In this document: piece by piece, positions 9,823-19,929 of the stretch
Numbering within the stretch: the first letter of the stretch is position 1
How the letters are laid out: each line of letters begins with the position of its first letter
Assembly: GCA_008000375.1 (NCBI GenBank)
Contig: SMOI01000021.1
Span: 62,001-126,000 of the forward strand
DNA from: Poteriospumella lacustris
Lineage: Eukaryota; Sar; Chrysophyceae; Chromulinales; Dinobryaceae
Length of the DNA stretch: 64,000 nucleotides
Reading direction: 5' to 3'
Made by a program: the position numbers and the translations under genes
Notes under the pieces: generated by a model
Seen by the model: only the letters and a program-made list of their open reading frames with translations
Databases searched by the model: none
Told to the model about the DNA's origin: nothing

Positions 9823-11286
9823 ATGACATCGAAACGCAGCAATTTAGCCATCTACTGGCATCCGGCCTGTGAAAGACACAATATTCCCTCGCATCCAGAG
9901 CAGCCAGGTCGCGTTGTCTCCATTTTGCAGAGTTTACGTGAGAATTTTCCCGACGCGTCGTTTCGAGAGTCGCGAAGGGCAACCGATGAACAGATCCTGA
10001 ACGCTCACCACCCAGATTTACTGCAGTCCTTGAAACGAATGTTCGTCGAGGCGAACGAGAAGCGCGACGCGGACGAGACCGTCTTCGTGAACATCGACTC
10101 GGACACCGTCATCATGCACGGCACCGAGGAGGCCGTCTACCGCGCGGCCGGCGCAGCGGTGCAGGCAGTCGACGACCTCTTCGCATCAACAGCCGCAGCA
10201 GAAGACGCGCCATCTTCGCCCGTCGATGTGGCCTTTTGCTGCGTGCGTCCGCCGGGTCACCACGCGGAGCCGTCGCGGTCGATGGGCTTCTGCTTCGCGA
10301 ACAACACCGTAATCGCCGCCGAGCACGCGCGCATCAAATACGGAGTCGAACGGGTCGCCATCTTGGACTTCGACGTGCACCACGGCAACGGCACGAACGA
10401 GTACGCGCGGTTGCTGTTTCTGCACTACGAGCAGCAGCGGCAGCAGCAGACGGCCGGCCGGCCCGACGAGGCCGCGAAACCCGCCGCGTCCGTCTTCGCC
10501 GGCGGTTTCGGCGCCAAAAAGCTGCAGAAGTCGACGCACGACTTCGACCAGTTCGCTGAGATCCTCCAGAGCCACCGCCGGTACCACCGCCGCTGCCACC
10601 CGTCGGCCGACGACGCGCCGCGGCCGCTGTACCCGCTGTTCTACGCGTCGACGCACGAGCGCGAAGGCTACCCCGGCACGGGGCCCGAGAAGCCGAAGGA
10701 GAAGCGCACGGAGATCGACCGCTTCGTCGTCAACCGCAACATCCCCTTTGGCCCCGAGTCGCGCGCCGTCTTCCGCGCGAAGTGGCGCGAGATCGTCGAC
10801 GAGCTGGCGCGGTACGAGCCGGAGCTGGTCATCTTCTCGGCGGGCTTCGACGCGCACGACGACGACCCGCTCTCCGACGTCGAGCTCAGCGACGAGGACT
10901 TCTACTGGGCCACCGCCGCCGTCTTGGACCGTCTGTACGAGACGCAGCGGCTGCGCCAGCGTGAAACGGGCGCGAGCCGTCCGCTGCGGGTTCTGTCGGT
11001 GCTCGAGGGCGGCTACGACCTCGCGGCCATCGCCCGCTGCGCCGTCGAGCACGTCGCGGCGATGGTCGAGTCGCGCGACGGAGCTCTCGCGCAGGACGCC
11101 GCCGACGCGAGCGCTCCGGCCGCATCGACCGACAGCGCGGAGGGCGACAGCTTCGGCGGCGACGAGGTGGCCGCGCTGCAAGCGTCGCTGGCCGAGATGG
11201 GCATCGGGTCCGCGCCGGCCGCGTCGGCCCTCAGCGTCGTCGAGGGCGACGCGCCGCCCCCCGTGCCGCCCCCCGCATCGACCTGA
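9823..11286 (+). CDS. Histone deacetylase family protein, class II-like
   Basis: A zinc-dependent deacetylase of the arginase/deacetylase fold, 487 residues. The N-terminal HPACERHNIPSHPEQPGR is the class II 'H.E.PeR' start. Catalytic motifs appear in order: RPPGHHA near residue 142, GFCFANN, DFDVHHGNGT near 182 (zinc ligands), FYASTHEREGYPGTG, SAGFDAHDDDPL near 338 and EGGYDL near 393. The set looks complete, so the enzyme should be active on acetyl-lysine in histones or other proteins. A roughly 75-residue insert sits between DVHHGNGT and FYASTHE, where most members have a short strand. The last 100 residues are Ala/Ser-rich and probably disordered. The ATG at 9823 directly precedes the domain. 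Confidence 0.93.
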   Translation: MTSKRSNLAIYWHPACERHNIPSHPEQPGRVVSILQSLRENFPDASFRESRRATDEQILNAHHPDLLQSLKRMFVEANEKRDADETVFVNIDSDTVIMHGTEEAVYRAAGAAVQAVDDLFASTAAAEDAPSSPVDVAFCCVRPPGHHAEPSRSMGFCFANNTVIAAEHARIKYGVERVAILDFDVHHGNGTNEYARLLFLHYEQQRQQQTAGRPDEAAKPAASVFAGGFGAKKLQKSTHDFDQFAEILQSHRRYHRRCHPSADDAPRPLYPLFYASTHEREGYPGTGPEKPKEKRTEIDRFVVNRNIPFGPESRAVFRAKWREIVDELARYEPELVIFSAGFDAHDDDPLSDVELSDEDFYWATAAVLDRLYETQRLRQRETGASRPLRVLSVLEGGYDLAAIARCAVEHVAAMVESRDGALAQDAADASAPAASTDSAEGDSFGGDEVAALQASLAEMGIGSAPAASALSVVEGDAPPPVPPPAST

Positions 11287-12314
11287 GCCCGGGCGGCCAG
11301 TTGTGTTTCGCTGTGCATCGTTCTCTGTTTGTCGCCCGCTCTGTGTGTAACCGCCGCCCAACTGCCGCGCCCTGTGTGTTCGCCGTGCGCTGTGAGAACA
11401 GTCGACTACTTTGCGATGCAGGTTACAGACGCGCAGCCGCGTGGCGCAAAAGAAAGATGAGGCCCCGCCGCCCCGCCGTCAACGGACGAATAAACAACAG
11501 GCGCGACGCCGCTGACGCAGGCTTCGCGGACCAGCGTGACGACGCAGGGCGCAGGACGCAGCGCGCGCTACGACGCATCAACAATAACGGAAAGAAATGG
11601 CGACGCATCGCACACACAAGAGAGCTCACCGCTGACAGTCGCGCTCGCGTAACGAACGCGACGGACAGCGGCGTGGCGAGCGAGGGGGGAGGAAAGGCGA
11701 ACAGAAACAGACGCACCAACGCAACGCACGGACACCAGCGAGACAGACAACAGAAGACACCGGCGACAGCCGCGGACAGCGACCGGTGACCGGCGTCAGC
11801 GAAAAAGACTCCCAATTCAAAACAAAACGCAGCGGGAAAATCGACAATGCAACACCTACACTGCGGCGTGGCGGCGGCGCTGACTGACGCCCGCCGCCCA
11901 ACGCGCGCACACACGAACACACACGAGAACAGAGGCAGAGAACAACCATCAACGTCCCGTCGCAACGGGGAGACCAACGCGCATATAGATGAACAGCAAA
12001 ATGAAGCCAACGACGACGAACAGCTAACGAAAAACAAGCCACGCAGAAGAAGCGAAAGCAAAGAAACAAAACAAACCGAACGACGACGGTGAGGGGCCCG
12101 AGGCGAGTGCCATGAGCCGCGGCGTAGCGCGACGCACGCTGCCGTCGTAGTCGTCGGTGTCTTGCGGTCGAATAATGGGTAACAAATTATGTGCAGCGAT
12201 GTAAACCGGCGACTCCGCGTGCATGAAACGCGCAGATCGCCGGTGGAGCGCGACGCGAGGGCGCGCAGATTTTGAGATCGGTGAATGGGCGGCGACAGGC
12301 CCGCAGGTGAGGCG
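11287..12314. other. Non-coding convergent 3' flanks with strong base asymmetry
   Basis: Just after the deacetylase the plus strand is A-poor (to about 11400). From about 11440 to 12090 it becomes T-poor, as expected if this part is the T-rich, A-poor 3' flank of the minus-strand gene ending at 12315. Long open frames here (for example 11423-12529 minus) reflect this composition, not coding. Confidence 0.5.
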
Positions 12315-14366
12315 CTACGGCCTGCGCAGCGACGAGGGTGGACTGCGAATCGGCGTCGTGCTGTGGCTGGGACCGTAGCTAGAGCCGCGGCTGAGTTGGT
12401 GGCCGTAGCCATGCGGATGCGCGGGCACGGCGACAGCCTCCACGAGCGGAATCTCGCCCAGCTCCTCGTCGTAGTACACCGACACGCTGTTAACGGATTG
12501 TGCGTGCGGTGCAGTCGACGAGCCGCCATCGTGCGCGGCTGAGCGCGTCACCTGCGACGACCGCGGCGACTGGGTCATCGGGGAGACGCCGACGCTGTTG
12601 CTGGCGTTGCTCTGCGACAGACCTGGCGTCACGCCGCTGAGAATCGAATTGCTGCTGGAGTTCAGCGCGTTGCTGCAGTCGGGGGCGATGGACCCCGTCC
12701 GTCGAGCGGCGTGACGCTGGTGCTGCGCCGCGGCTTTGGCTTGTTTGCGCGCCAACTTCGCCAGGACGCGCGGGTCGTCATCGTCGAGCTCGCACATGTA
12801 GGAGGCATCGTCCTCCTCGTCGGCGTCGTTGCTGAGACACTCCTCGTCGCGGTCTTCGATATCGGTGAGCCGCCGGTCGCCACGGTCGACGCTGTTGCGG
12901 TGCCGGCGATCGCCAGTATCGTGAAAAGGGCGGCAGCAGTCGTCGTGACCCTCTTTCTGCTCGTTCCGTAGCCGATACACGTTAGCAGGCAGGAAGAAAC
13001 CGTGCTGCCGCTCGATGGGCGTCAAGTCAACGAGCGTCGGCTCGGGAACGACGAACGCGGGCGCCACGGCGACCTTTTGCTTCGACATTTGGAAGCCGAA
13101 GCTACACGCGCCGCAGGTGGCGAAGCAGATGCAACATGCCTGCACTTCGAACCACGACTGCCGCACGTCCGCCACGCAGGTGATGAGGAACTCCGGAAAG
13201 AACATGCGCAAGAGGGTGCAGCAGCCGAGGCAGATGATGACGAAGCAGGCCACCGAAACCGACGCGACCATGACCAGCTGCGGCACGCCTGACGAGCCAT
13301 CGTCGAAGGAGCGCGGGCATGTCGTGATCAGATACGGATACGGCGAGTTCCAATACTCGTCGTCGTCACCTTCGTCGGGATCGGTGCGGCTCAGCCGGTC
13401 GTCGGTTTCGACCGCGTAGGTAGACGCCTCATCGTCGGTCAGGCGAGTTGTATTGCTTCGTAAAAGCTTCATGCGATGGTCTTCCGCGAGGATGACCAAG
13501 TCAGCGGTGATATCTCTCGTCAAGCCCGCTGCATCGCTCTCTCCCTCTTGCAGACTGCGGAACGGGGGCGCGACGACAACGGAGACGCGTGCGGAGCAGT
13601 GGGCATCCCCGAGGCACCCGCCAACGATGCCGAACTGTCGACACGGGTACGGAAATGAGTTGCGAAAGCCGTAGGAAGGGCAGCCGTTGCCGCAGAAGTT
13701 GAAATCTTCCCAGATGTCGGTTCCAGGGATCTCGTAGAGCGTCGACACTTCGAAGAAACGTAGCCGGACGGGCCCAGAGCAGTGACAGGCGTGGATAGAG
13801 ACCAACTCGCTGTTACATGCGCCGAATCGGCAGCTGCAGAAGTTGCGGGTGGCGTTGGCCGTGTGTGCAGTGGAAAATTCTCTACAAAATCGGGGATCGG
13901 GGGCGACTGATGGAACCCCGCCACCACCAACGAGTGGCGGCGGAAGCGACGGGTCAAAACTGGCGGAATAACTCGTAAATGAGGCCGATGAAGGCGGAAA
14001 CATGTAGCCTCCGTCAAGTGAGCCGGTCGATGGCTGAATTCCCGTTCCAGGGAAGGAGACGGTCGAGGAAGTAGTGCTGGGGAAGTCAGATCCATTCCCT
14101 TTACTGGAATGAGAATGAGACCCGTCCGTAACACTCGATACGCTTCCAATCAACGACGATGTACTACTACCAGGAAGGGAACTGTTTGTGGCTGTACCGC
14201 TGGACGATGAGAAGACACCTTCGTCGATCTCAGCGGGCGAAGAAAAATCACGCGCCACTGGCTCATCGGATACCTCTGGTATTTCTAGATACGCCAGGTT
14301 CGATGCTCCAGAAGTGCCCCAGAGCAACCAAAAAATAAGAAGCAAATGCTGACACTCTATTCGCAT
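12315..14366 (-). CDS. Type I membrane protein of unknown function
   Basis: 683 codons with a clear signal peptide (residues 1-21, HLLLIFWLLWG core). The ectodomain (to about 355) begins with a Ser/Thr-rich mucin-like stretch, then a Cys-rich globular part (about 165-290) whose cysteines are spaced like disulfide pairs (FCSCRFGAC, HACHCSG, FCGNGCPS). A single transmembrane helix lies near 360-385 (VMVASVSVACFVIICLGCC). It is followed by a second hydrophobic, very Cys-rich block (CCICFATCGACSF) that could be re-entrant or palmitoylated. The cytoplasmic tail is acidic then Ser-rich, about 250 residues long and probably disordered. I do not recognise the family; a receptor or adhesion role is an inference from topology alone. 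Confidence 0.8.
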   Translation of the reverse strand: MRIECQHLLLIFWLLWGTSGASNLAYLEIPEVSDEPVARDFSSPAEIDEGVFSSSSGTATNSSLPGSSTSSLIGSVSSVTDGSHSHSSKGNGSDFPSTTSSTVSFPGTGIQPSTGSLDGGYMFPPSSASFTSYSASFDPSLPPPLVGGGGVPSVAPDPRFCREFSTAHTANATRNFCSCRFGACNSELVSIHACHCSGPVRLRFFEVSTLYEIPGTDIWEDFNFCGNGCPSYGFRNSFPYPCRQFGIVGGCLGDAHCSARVSVVVAPPFRSLQEGESDAAGLTRDITADLVILAEDHRMKLLRSNTTRLTDDEASTYAVETDDRLSRTDPDEGDDDEYWNSPYPYLITTCPRSFDDGSSGVPQLVMVASVSVACFVIICLGCCTLLRMFFPEFLITCVADVRQSWFEVQACCICFATCGACSFGFQMSKQKVAVAPAFVVPEPTLVDLTPIERQHGFFLPANVYRLRNEQKEGHDDCCRPFHDTGDRRHRNSVDRGDRRLTDIEDRDEECLSNDADEEDDASYMCELDDDDPRVLAKLARKQAKAAAQHQRHAARRTGSIAPDCSNALNSSSNSILSGVTPGLSQSNASNSVGVSPMTQSPRSSQVTRSAAHDGGSSTAPHAQSVNSVSVYYDEELGEIPLVEAVAVPAHPHGYGHQLSRGSSYGPSHSTTPIRSPPSSLRRP

Positions 14367-14917
14367 TGCCTCGATATAATTAGAACGAATCTCAATCGTA
14401 TAAATTCACTGTCACAGTGGAAGCGTTCATCGGACACAAAATTTCTTCGGACAAATAAAATCACAACAGTAGTTGGGCCTTCCCATCAACAACAAGAATG
14501 CGGAAATTAGAAGGAACAAAAATGATTTAGTGATAAGAATTAATACCTCGGAGGCCACTTGGACTTCCAATTCAACCGACCGCAGTGCGCGCAAACGCAC
14601 TCGCCTCTGTCGCTTGCGTCGACCGCAGTCGCTTGAAGTGGTGCGGCCTCACCGACACACGCTCGAACTTGATAGAAGTACTTTCTTTGTAATATGTATA
14701 TATAATATATTGTATTATAACAATACAATATGTACGTGTATTTTTGACGCTCTCCAAGACGATGTTCCCAAGTTCCCAACTAGCGATGACCCCAAACTTA
14801 GCGTCAACACCTGATCGTCGCTAACTTACGAGAACCGAGCGGGTTCATTCAGATTTGGGATTCATTTGCCACACAACTTTTAGAGAGACTGCTCCTTGGC
14901 ACACTTAAAATACGGTG
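14367..14917. other. Divergent intergenic, AT-rich
   Basis: Shared promoter region of the type I membrane protein gene (minus) and the MaoC gene (plus). It is much more AT-rich than its neighbours and contains a perfect inverted repeat at 14707-14731. No coding sequence is supported. Confidence 0.5.
14707..14731. repeat. Inverted repeat, 10-bp arms, 5-nt loop
   Basis: Arms atattgtatt (14707-14716) and aatacaatat (14722-14731) are exact reverse complements around ataac. It sits centrally in a divergent promoter region. It could be an operator-like site or chance in AT-rich DNA. Confidence 0.5.
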
Positions 14918-16093
14918 ATGAACAGCCTGTACGACAATCGAATCATCACGGGATCGATTTTGTGGACATCATCCGTCGTTGTCCTCACTGCCCGCAGACG
15001 ATGTCTCCACAGCCAGTCGAAAACCCACTTGCAATTGGGGAGTTCTTCACTTGTGAAGCAGTCAGAACATGTTGCTAATTTAAAGGACCGGGACCAGCTA
15101 CCGACGCTTTTGTCCTTGTTCTTGTCCATTGTATGGGGCGCACCGAGTAAAGCATGCGATGGAGACGCCGGAAATGACTGCTGCCCCGACGGTTCTCTTG
15201 TCTCCATTTCAGTTGGAAACTTCACTCCCTCGCGCGATGAACTGTCCGAGCTTCGTTCTTTGTGTGGATCGAGCAACGCAATGCTGAGCCACCTTCTTCC
15301 TCACGTGCTGGGACAACGGTGTCTACTGACATTGCTCGCGCACCCTCGCTCAAAGAAAATCATTCCATTCAGTCTCTTGGGGGCTTTACATCTTCGGAGC
15401 TATTTTGAAATTCTTGATAACTCCCGGTTGAGGCGCTACATTGATGTCGATGCCTCTGCTGTATCGGCTTCCAACTTCGCCATGACTGCGTCCCTCTGGG
15501 GCACCTCCCGTTCGCCCAATGGGAAAGGAACCGAAATTGTCCTCACCTTGACATTACACGAGTCCGACGACAAGTCGTCTAATGAAATATGGAGAGAAAC
15601 GTTGATATGGTACAGCCCCAACACGTTGCGGGGCGGTGAAGGACCGCACAGCACTGCGGCACAAATGATCGACAAGTTCAATGCCGTGTGCCCAGACTTC
15701 AAAAACCTGGACAAGAAGGAAGACATCTCAGTTTCAAATGCTTTCGTATGCAAGAGCTCAGAAACAACTCGCTTCGGTTGGCTCAGTGGCGATGTAAATC
15801 CGATTCATATGAGCACACCGATGGCGTGGCTGTTCGGACAGCGATCGCGAATCGCGCACGGGGCTATGGCGGTTGGGAAGGCGTTGAGCTATCTGGAACG
15901 GCAGTCTCCCCTCTTGCTGTCATCAATTCATCAGTCCTTTGGGGTTGCATTGAAGGGTCCAGTCCCCTGTGGTAGCTCCGTGACGCTTCAATTGTCCCCA
16001 CCTTGCGACACAGATGCGTTGGGCGGTGTGGATCTTTATAGCAACATGAACACCCGCCCAAGTATTTGCTTGCGAGCGTTCAAGTCATCTTAG
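14918..16093 (+). CDS. MaoC-like hot-dog dehydratase/hydratase
   Basis: 391 codons. The C-terminal half (residues 270-340) carries the R-hydratase signature: FGWLSGDVNPIHMS, with the Asp and His of the catalytic D-x4-H pair, then a stretch ending RIAHGAMAVGKAL. Family members hydrate trans-2-enoyl-CoA/ACP in fatty acid synthesis or degradation. An N-terminal hot-dog half is expected to complete the double fold, but motifs are weaker there. The first 35 residues, with Arg/Ser/hydrophobic runs (LTARRRCLHSQSK), look like a mitochondrial presequence, which would place it in mitochondrial lipid metabolism. I chose the ATG at 14918; the frame also opens with a GTG just upstream. Confidence 0.82.
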   Translation: MNSLYDNRIITGSILWTSSVVVLTARRRCLHSQSKTHLQLGSSSLVKQSEHVANLKDRDQLPTLLSLFLSIVWGAPSKACDGDAGNDCCPDGSLVSISVGNFTPSRDELSELRSLCGSSNAMLSHLLPHVLGQRCLLTLLAHPRSKKIIPFSLLGALHLRSYFEILDNSRLRRYIDVDASAVSASNFAMTASLWGTSRSPNGKGTEIVLTLTLHESDDKSSNEIWRETLIWYSPNTLRGGEGPHSTAAQMIDKFNAVCPDFKNLDKKEDISVSNAFVCKSSETTRFGWLSGDVNPIHMSTPMAWLFGQRSRIAHGAMAVGKALSYLERQSPLLLSSIHQSFGVALKGPVPCGSSVTLQLSPPCDTDALGGVDLYSNMNTRPSICLRAFKSS

Positions 16094-16733
16094 ATGGGCT
16101 GTCCCGATTCGAATGTTCTAACGTCCAGAGGAGTGACTGTTGATGTGGACACAGAGCCTTCAATCTTGAATGGATTCCGCGACTTTGTAATTGATTCCTT
16201 CACACGATAACAGGTCAAAACTAAAGACTGCACGGTTAACAACTGCATACTTACTGCAATAAAGGCTGGCCATGGGACTGCTGGCCATGAGATGGTCGAC
16301 TGACTGCTGCGGGGTCGACTGCGAGTGCTCCTCGTCGGACCGACGGACCGTTCTCCCTTGGTTGGGACAGTGGGAGACTCTGCGAGGTCGGTGAGAGAGT
16401 CGTTGTTCCCGTTGGCAGCGCCCCGACAGAGGTTGAATTGGACACGAGACTTGGTCGGCAATCTTAATCAACAGCGACTCTGCTCCCATATCTTGTTTCT
16501 GGTCCAATCCTGTTGGTCCAAATCCAAGAGGAGTTCGTCGCTCACAATTGAGGCGGAGCTTGATGGGCACGTAGATCTGACCTGACAGAAATTTATCGTA
16601 GCCGGTCCGCTGACGATTGGGGTCGGATTTTCGCCTTTTTTTTTATTCTGACCACATTTCACCGAACTTTTTATTTGCGTCATCAATTTGATAAAATATC
16701 TATTGGCTGATTATCGTTAATATCTCTTCTAGA
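16094..16733. other. Intergenic upstream of the RRM gene; possible small spliced minus-strand transcript
   Basis: No plus-strand gene. On the minus strand several frames of 60-136 codons overlap, and a perfect donor-like sequence (GTAAGTATG) occurs near 16256. I could not settle on a frame, so no CDS is called. The promoter and 5' UTR of the gene at 16734 must lie here; a run of nine T at 16638-16646 belongs to that region. Confidence 0.4.
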
Positions 16734-19184
16734 ATGCCGCTCGATCCGACCAGAACGGTACACGTGAAGGATCTTCATTTGGATATTTCCGAGTCGGAGC
16801 TCTTTTCTCACTTTTCAACGGTAGGACGAGTCTCTTCGGTGAAGCTGCATCGAGATCGAGGCTCCCGTCGGTCGTTAGGCTTCGCATTTGTGACGTACTA
16901 CAACCCTACACACGCTGCTGCGGCCGTGGCGCAGTTGCATTATTCCACGCTGAACAATCAGCCGATCGTTGTCATGTGGGTTGGCGAACACGAAGCACTG
17001 GATCCAGAGGCCAATTTATTTGTCAGAACATTGGAGGCCAACGTCACCAATGAGCAGCTTTACGAACTGTTTGCGCCGTTTGGACGCGTCATATCAGCGA
17101 AGGTGATGGTGGACTCGACGACGCATCTCTCCAAAGGCTACGGATACGTCCAATTCGAGACCACCGCCAGCGCCCAGAGCGCGATGACGAAGCTGCAGGG
17201 CTTTCTCTTCCACAGCTATCAGCTGCAAATCGACGTGTTTCGGCCAAAGTCATCTCGGTACCCCAACTCGGCTGCGGCCTCGGCTGTGCCGTCGTATGCG
17301 GCGACAGTCAGTCCGATAGTCTATGACGAAGGTGCCTACGACGACGCATATCAAGCCATGTATGCACAATACCAGCAAGCGCTCAATCAGTACAACGACT
17401 ACGAAAGCTACTACTACGGCGACAGCGACGCGAGCGGCGGGGCGGAGTTCGTGCAAGCGACCTCTCCGACGGGTGGAGCGGCGCCACTACCACCAGGCAG
17501 TGACTCGCCATCGGCATCGACAACTGGCGCGTACGCAGTAAACGTCCGTGTGGTGGACGAGAGCAAAGGGACGCTCACCGACTTGTCTCCGTCCGCGCCT
17601 GAGTGGCGGCCCGGAGCAAGCTCAGCGCCCGCAAAGGGAGCATCCGCCGGATCATCGAAGCTGAAGGCGGACACGCCAGCTTTTGTTCCAGGAGGAGCGA
17701 CGAAAAAGTCCGCAACCGTCTCCGCAGCCGTGTCTGGCTCTTCTGCGGCGACAGTTGCAGCGAAGACGGCGGCGGCGCCTGCTGGCGGCAGCAAGTTGTC
17801 GCCGAATGCGCCGGTGTGGACGGTTGGCAGCAAGTCGCCGTCCTCAGGCAGTTCTTCCTCACCGACGCCATTCGCAGCAGCGGCGGAGACGACAAATACA
17901 CCGCCTCAAGGGTCGTCTCCGCACCAAACGATCGCGCGCACGCCCAATCGAAGCTCTTCGAGTCCCAGCTCCACGACGGACACCAGCGGCAGCTTGGTCC
18001 TGTCCGCGCTGACATTGCCTGGGCCCTCAGTCGCTGGGCCCATCGGCTCTTCGCCCTCCCGGCTGCCGCAGGCCAATGCGCCATCCGGCCTCTTCTCCCA
18101 GCTGAACCTTCCGCTGACGGCGGACTTCCCCGTCTCGTCCGGTCTGCTCTCGTTTCCGCTGACGCTGTCGTCCTCGTCCTCCGGCACCGTCGCGTCCAGC
18201 ATCAGTTCGCTTCCAAGCGGACCCAGCGAGCGGAACAACCAATTCAACTCCTCTTTACTGCCGCCGGGCGAGAGCCGGCTCTTGCACGCGCTGCATCCGA
18301 TCGGAAGCGACAGCGCCAGTCTCGGCTCCATCACGTCGTCCTCCGCCTCCACCGCCACGAGCAGTCTGCCCCCCAGTACGCCTTTCTCGACGACAACCAC
18401 GCGCCTTCCCATTTCCCCTTCGTCTCCATCGTCCTTTGCCTTTTCGCCGACGCTGATCACGGCCTCTTCGACGTCGGTCATCGGCGATGGCACCGCGCCG
18501 CCGACCGACTTCAGCTCGACCGCAGGCGGCAACACGGGCTTCCCATTCGCCTTCACGCTGTCGTCGGCCGCCTTCCCTCCGACCCCTTCATCACCGTTCC
18601 CTCTCTCTACCGCCACGAAGGCGGCCTCCAACGTACTCGACGCTGTGATCGCGCCGACAGCGGCATCGTCGCTACCGTCCGCCCCGCTGCCCTCGCGAGA
18701 GGAGTTGCTGGCGTCGTTCAGCGCCCTGTCGCAGGCGTTGCTATCGGACGCGCAAGGCGACGGGGACGACACCTCGGCCGACAGCGAGTCCTATCAGAAG
18801 CTGCTGTTGCTGGTGACGCTGATGCAGTCCCTCGACAGCCCGCACGGTCGCTGCAGCGCCTCTCCGTCGGTGCTGTTCGCAGACTCCGCTCCGACGAAGC
18901 AGCCATCGGCGCTGGTGTCCCAGTCTGACAGCAACGCGTCTGTCCTCTCAAACGTCACGTCGGTGCCACTGCTCGACCAAATGGCCCGGCGGCTGCAGAC
19001 CTGTTCCCATCAGATCGTCCAGCGCCGCGTAGCCGTCAGCTCCGCCGCCATCGCGTCCTCCCGCTCGCAGTTGCCCATGGAACGACGCGAAGCCGACAAC
19101 GGCGAAGAAGACGACGTCAGCGCCGCCGAACTGCTGCTGATGGCCGACGCCACCGGACTGCGCTCGATGACGTCCTTCGACTAA
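16734..19184 (+). CDS. RNA-binding protein with two N-terminal RRMs, PABP-like
   Basis: 816 codons. RRM1 spans about residues 5-82 (RTVHVKDLHLDI as RNP2, RRSLGFAFVTY as RNP1) and RRM2 about 99-176 (LFVRTLEANV; SKGYGYVQFET). The linker (VVMWVGEHEALDPEANLFV) mirrors the 'MWSQRDPSLR..NIF' linker of poly(A)-binding proteins, so the pair probably binds poly(A) or A-rich RNA. The remaining 640 residues are Ser/Pro/Ala/Thr-rich, low complexity and presumably disordered. No third or fourth RRM and no C-terminal MLLE/PABC domain is visible, so this is not a standard PABP. It may be a stress-granule or mRNA-regulatory factor; that part is inference. Confidence 0.85.
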   Translation: MPLDPTRTVHVKDLHLDISESELFSHFSTVGRVSSVKLHRDRGSRRSLGFAFVTYYNPTHAAAAVAQLHYSTLNNQPIVVMWVGEHEALDPEANLFVRTLEANVTNEQLYELFAPFGRVISAKVMVDSTTHLSKGYGYVQFETTASAQSAMTKLQGFLFHSYQLQIDVFRPKSSRYPNSAAASAVPSYAATVSPIVYDEGAYDDAYQAMYAQYQQALNQYNDYESYYYGDSDASGGAEFVQATSPTGGAAPLPPGSDSPSASTTGAYAVNVRVVDESKGTLTDLSPSAPEWRPGASSAPAKGASAGSSKLKADTPAFVPGGATKKSATVSAAVSGSSAATVAAKTAAAPAGGSKLSPNAPVWTVGSKSPSSGSSSSPTPFAAAAETTNTPPQGSSPHQTIARTPNRSSSSPSSTTDTSGSLVLSALTLPGPSVAGPIGSSPSRLPQANAPSGLFSQLNLPLTADFPVSSGLLSFPLTLSSSSSGTVASSISSLPSGPSERNNQFNSSLLPPGESRLLHALHPIGSDSASLGSITSSSASTATSSLPPSTPFSTTTTRLPISPSSPSSFAFSPTLITASSTSVIGDGTAPPTDFSSTAGGNTGFPFAFTLSSAAFPPTPSSPFPLSTATKAASNVLDAVIAPTAASSLPSAPLPSREELLASFSALSQALLSDAQGDGDDTSADSESYQKLLLLVTLMQSLDSPHGRCSASPSVLFADSAPTKQPSALVSQSDSNASVLSNVTSVPLLDQMARRLQTCSHQIVQRRVAVSSAAIASSRSQLPMERREADNGEEDDVSAAELLLMADATGLRSMTSFD

Positions 19185-19929
19185 CCGGTGAGTTCACCGC
19201 GGGGGGTGACTCTCGTGTCTCGCGGGAGCGAAGCGGCGCCAGAGACGCGACCCGGCCCAACCAACGAACAACAAAAGACAAAAACCCGAGAAAAACCACA
19301 GAAAACAGGCGGACCGCACTACAGAGCATAGCACCCCAAATCCCCACAAACACTGTAACCTCCGCGCCCTTTGACTATTATATGCACTCGCACCGGCCCT
19401 CGTTGGTCCTCGCGGATTCTCCGCAGGAGCAGTGGCTCCGGAGGAACTTGTCGTACGCTATTCAGTGCGGTGAGGGGGCGGAAGTGTGAGAAGACATCGC
19501 CGCCGTTCAACGGGATGAGCAGTGGCCGTGGTGATTCGCACGTCATTGATCGCCGACTCGGACCCGTCGGCTTCACCGTTCACATGTGCCCGAGCCATAT
19601 ATCTCCCTATCGTCCTATCGTCTTATCTCCTTTGCTCCTCGAGCATCAACCGTAACCGCGTCCGTAACTTCACTCCACTCCACATCATCGTTAACCTGCG
19701 GCAGTACCTCTCTCAGGTGGCCGCTTTACAAGCGTCGTCTATACGTACAGTAGGTAGTCTACCGTCTTGGACTGACCATGCGTCTACAGTCGCGGGTGGT
19801 TCCCACGGTACTGCCGGCTCTCTGTGGCCGCGTCGACGCGGACCAGTCGGGCGAGGTCCACTCGTTGGCCGGCTGATGCGATGCACACGTTCCCGCGAGG
19901 AGGAAAGACTCTTCGGCCGGCGCTTGCGG
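19185..19929. other. Convergent intergenic
   Basis: 3' flanks of the RRM gene and the CFAP20-domain gene. I see no conserved coding sequence or RNA gene. Confidence 0.5.

Noticed and set aside
11423-12529. 368-codon minus-strand frame
   Set aside because: Low-complexity Cys/Ser/Arg/Phe product arising from an A-poor strand; overlaps the end of the real minus gene in another frame.
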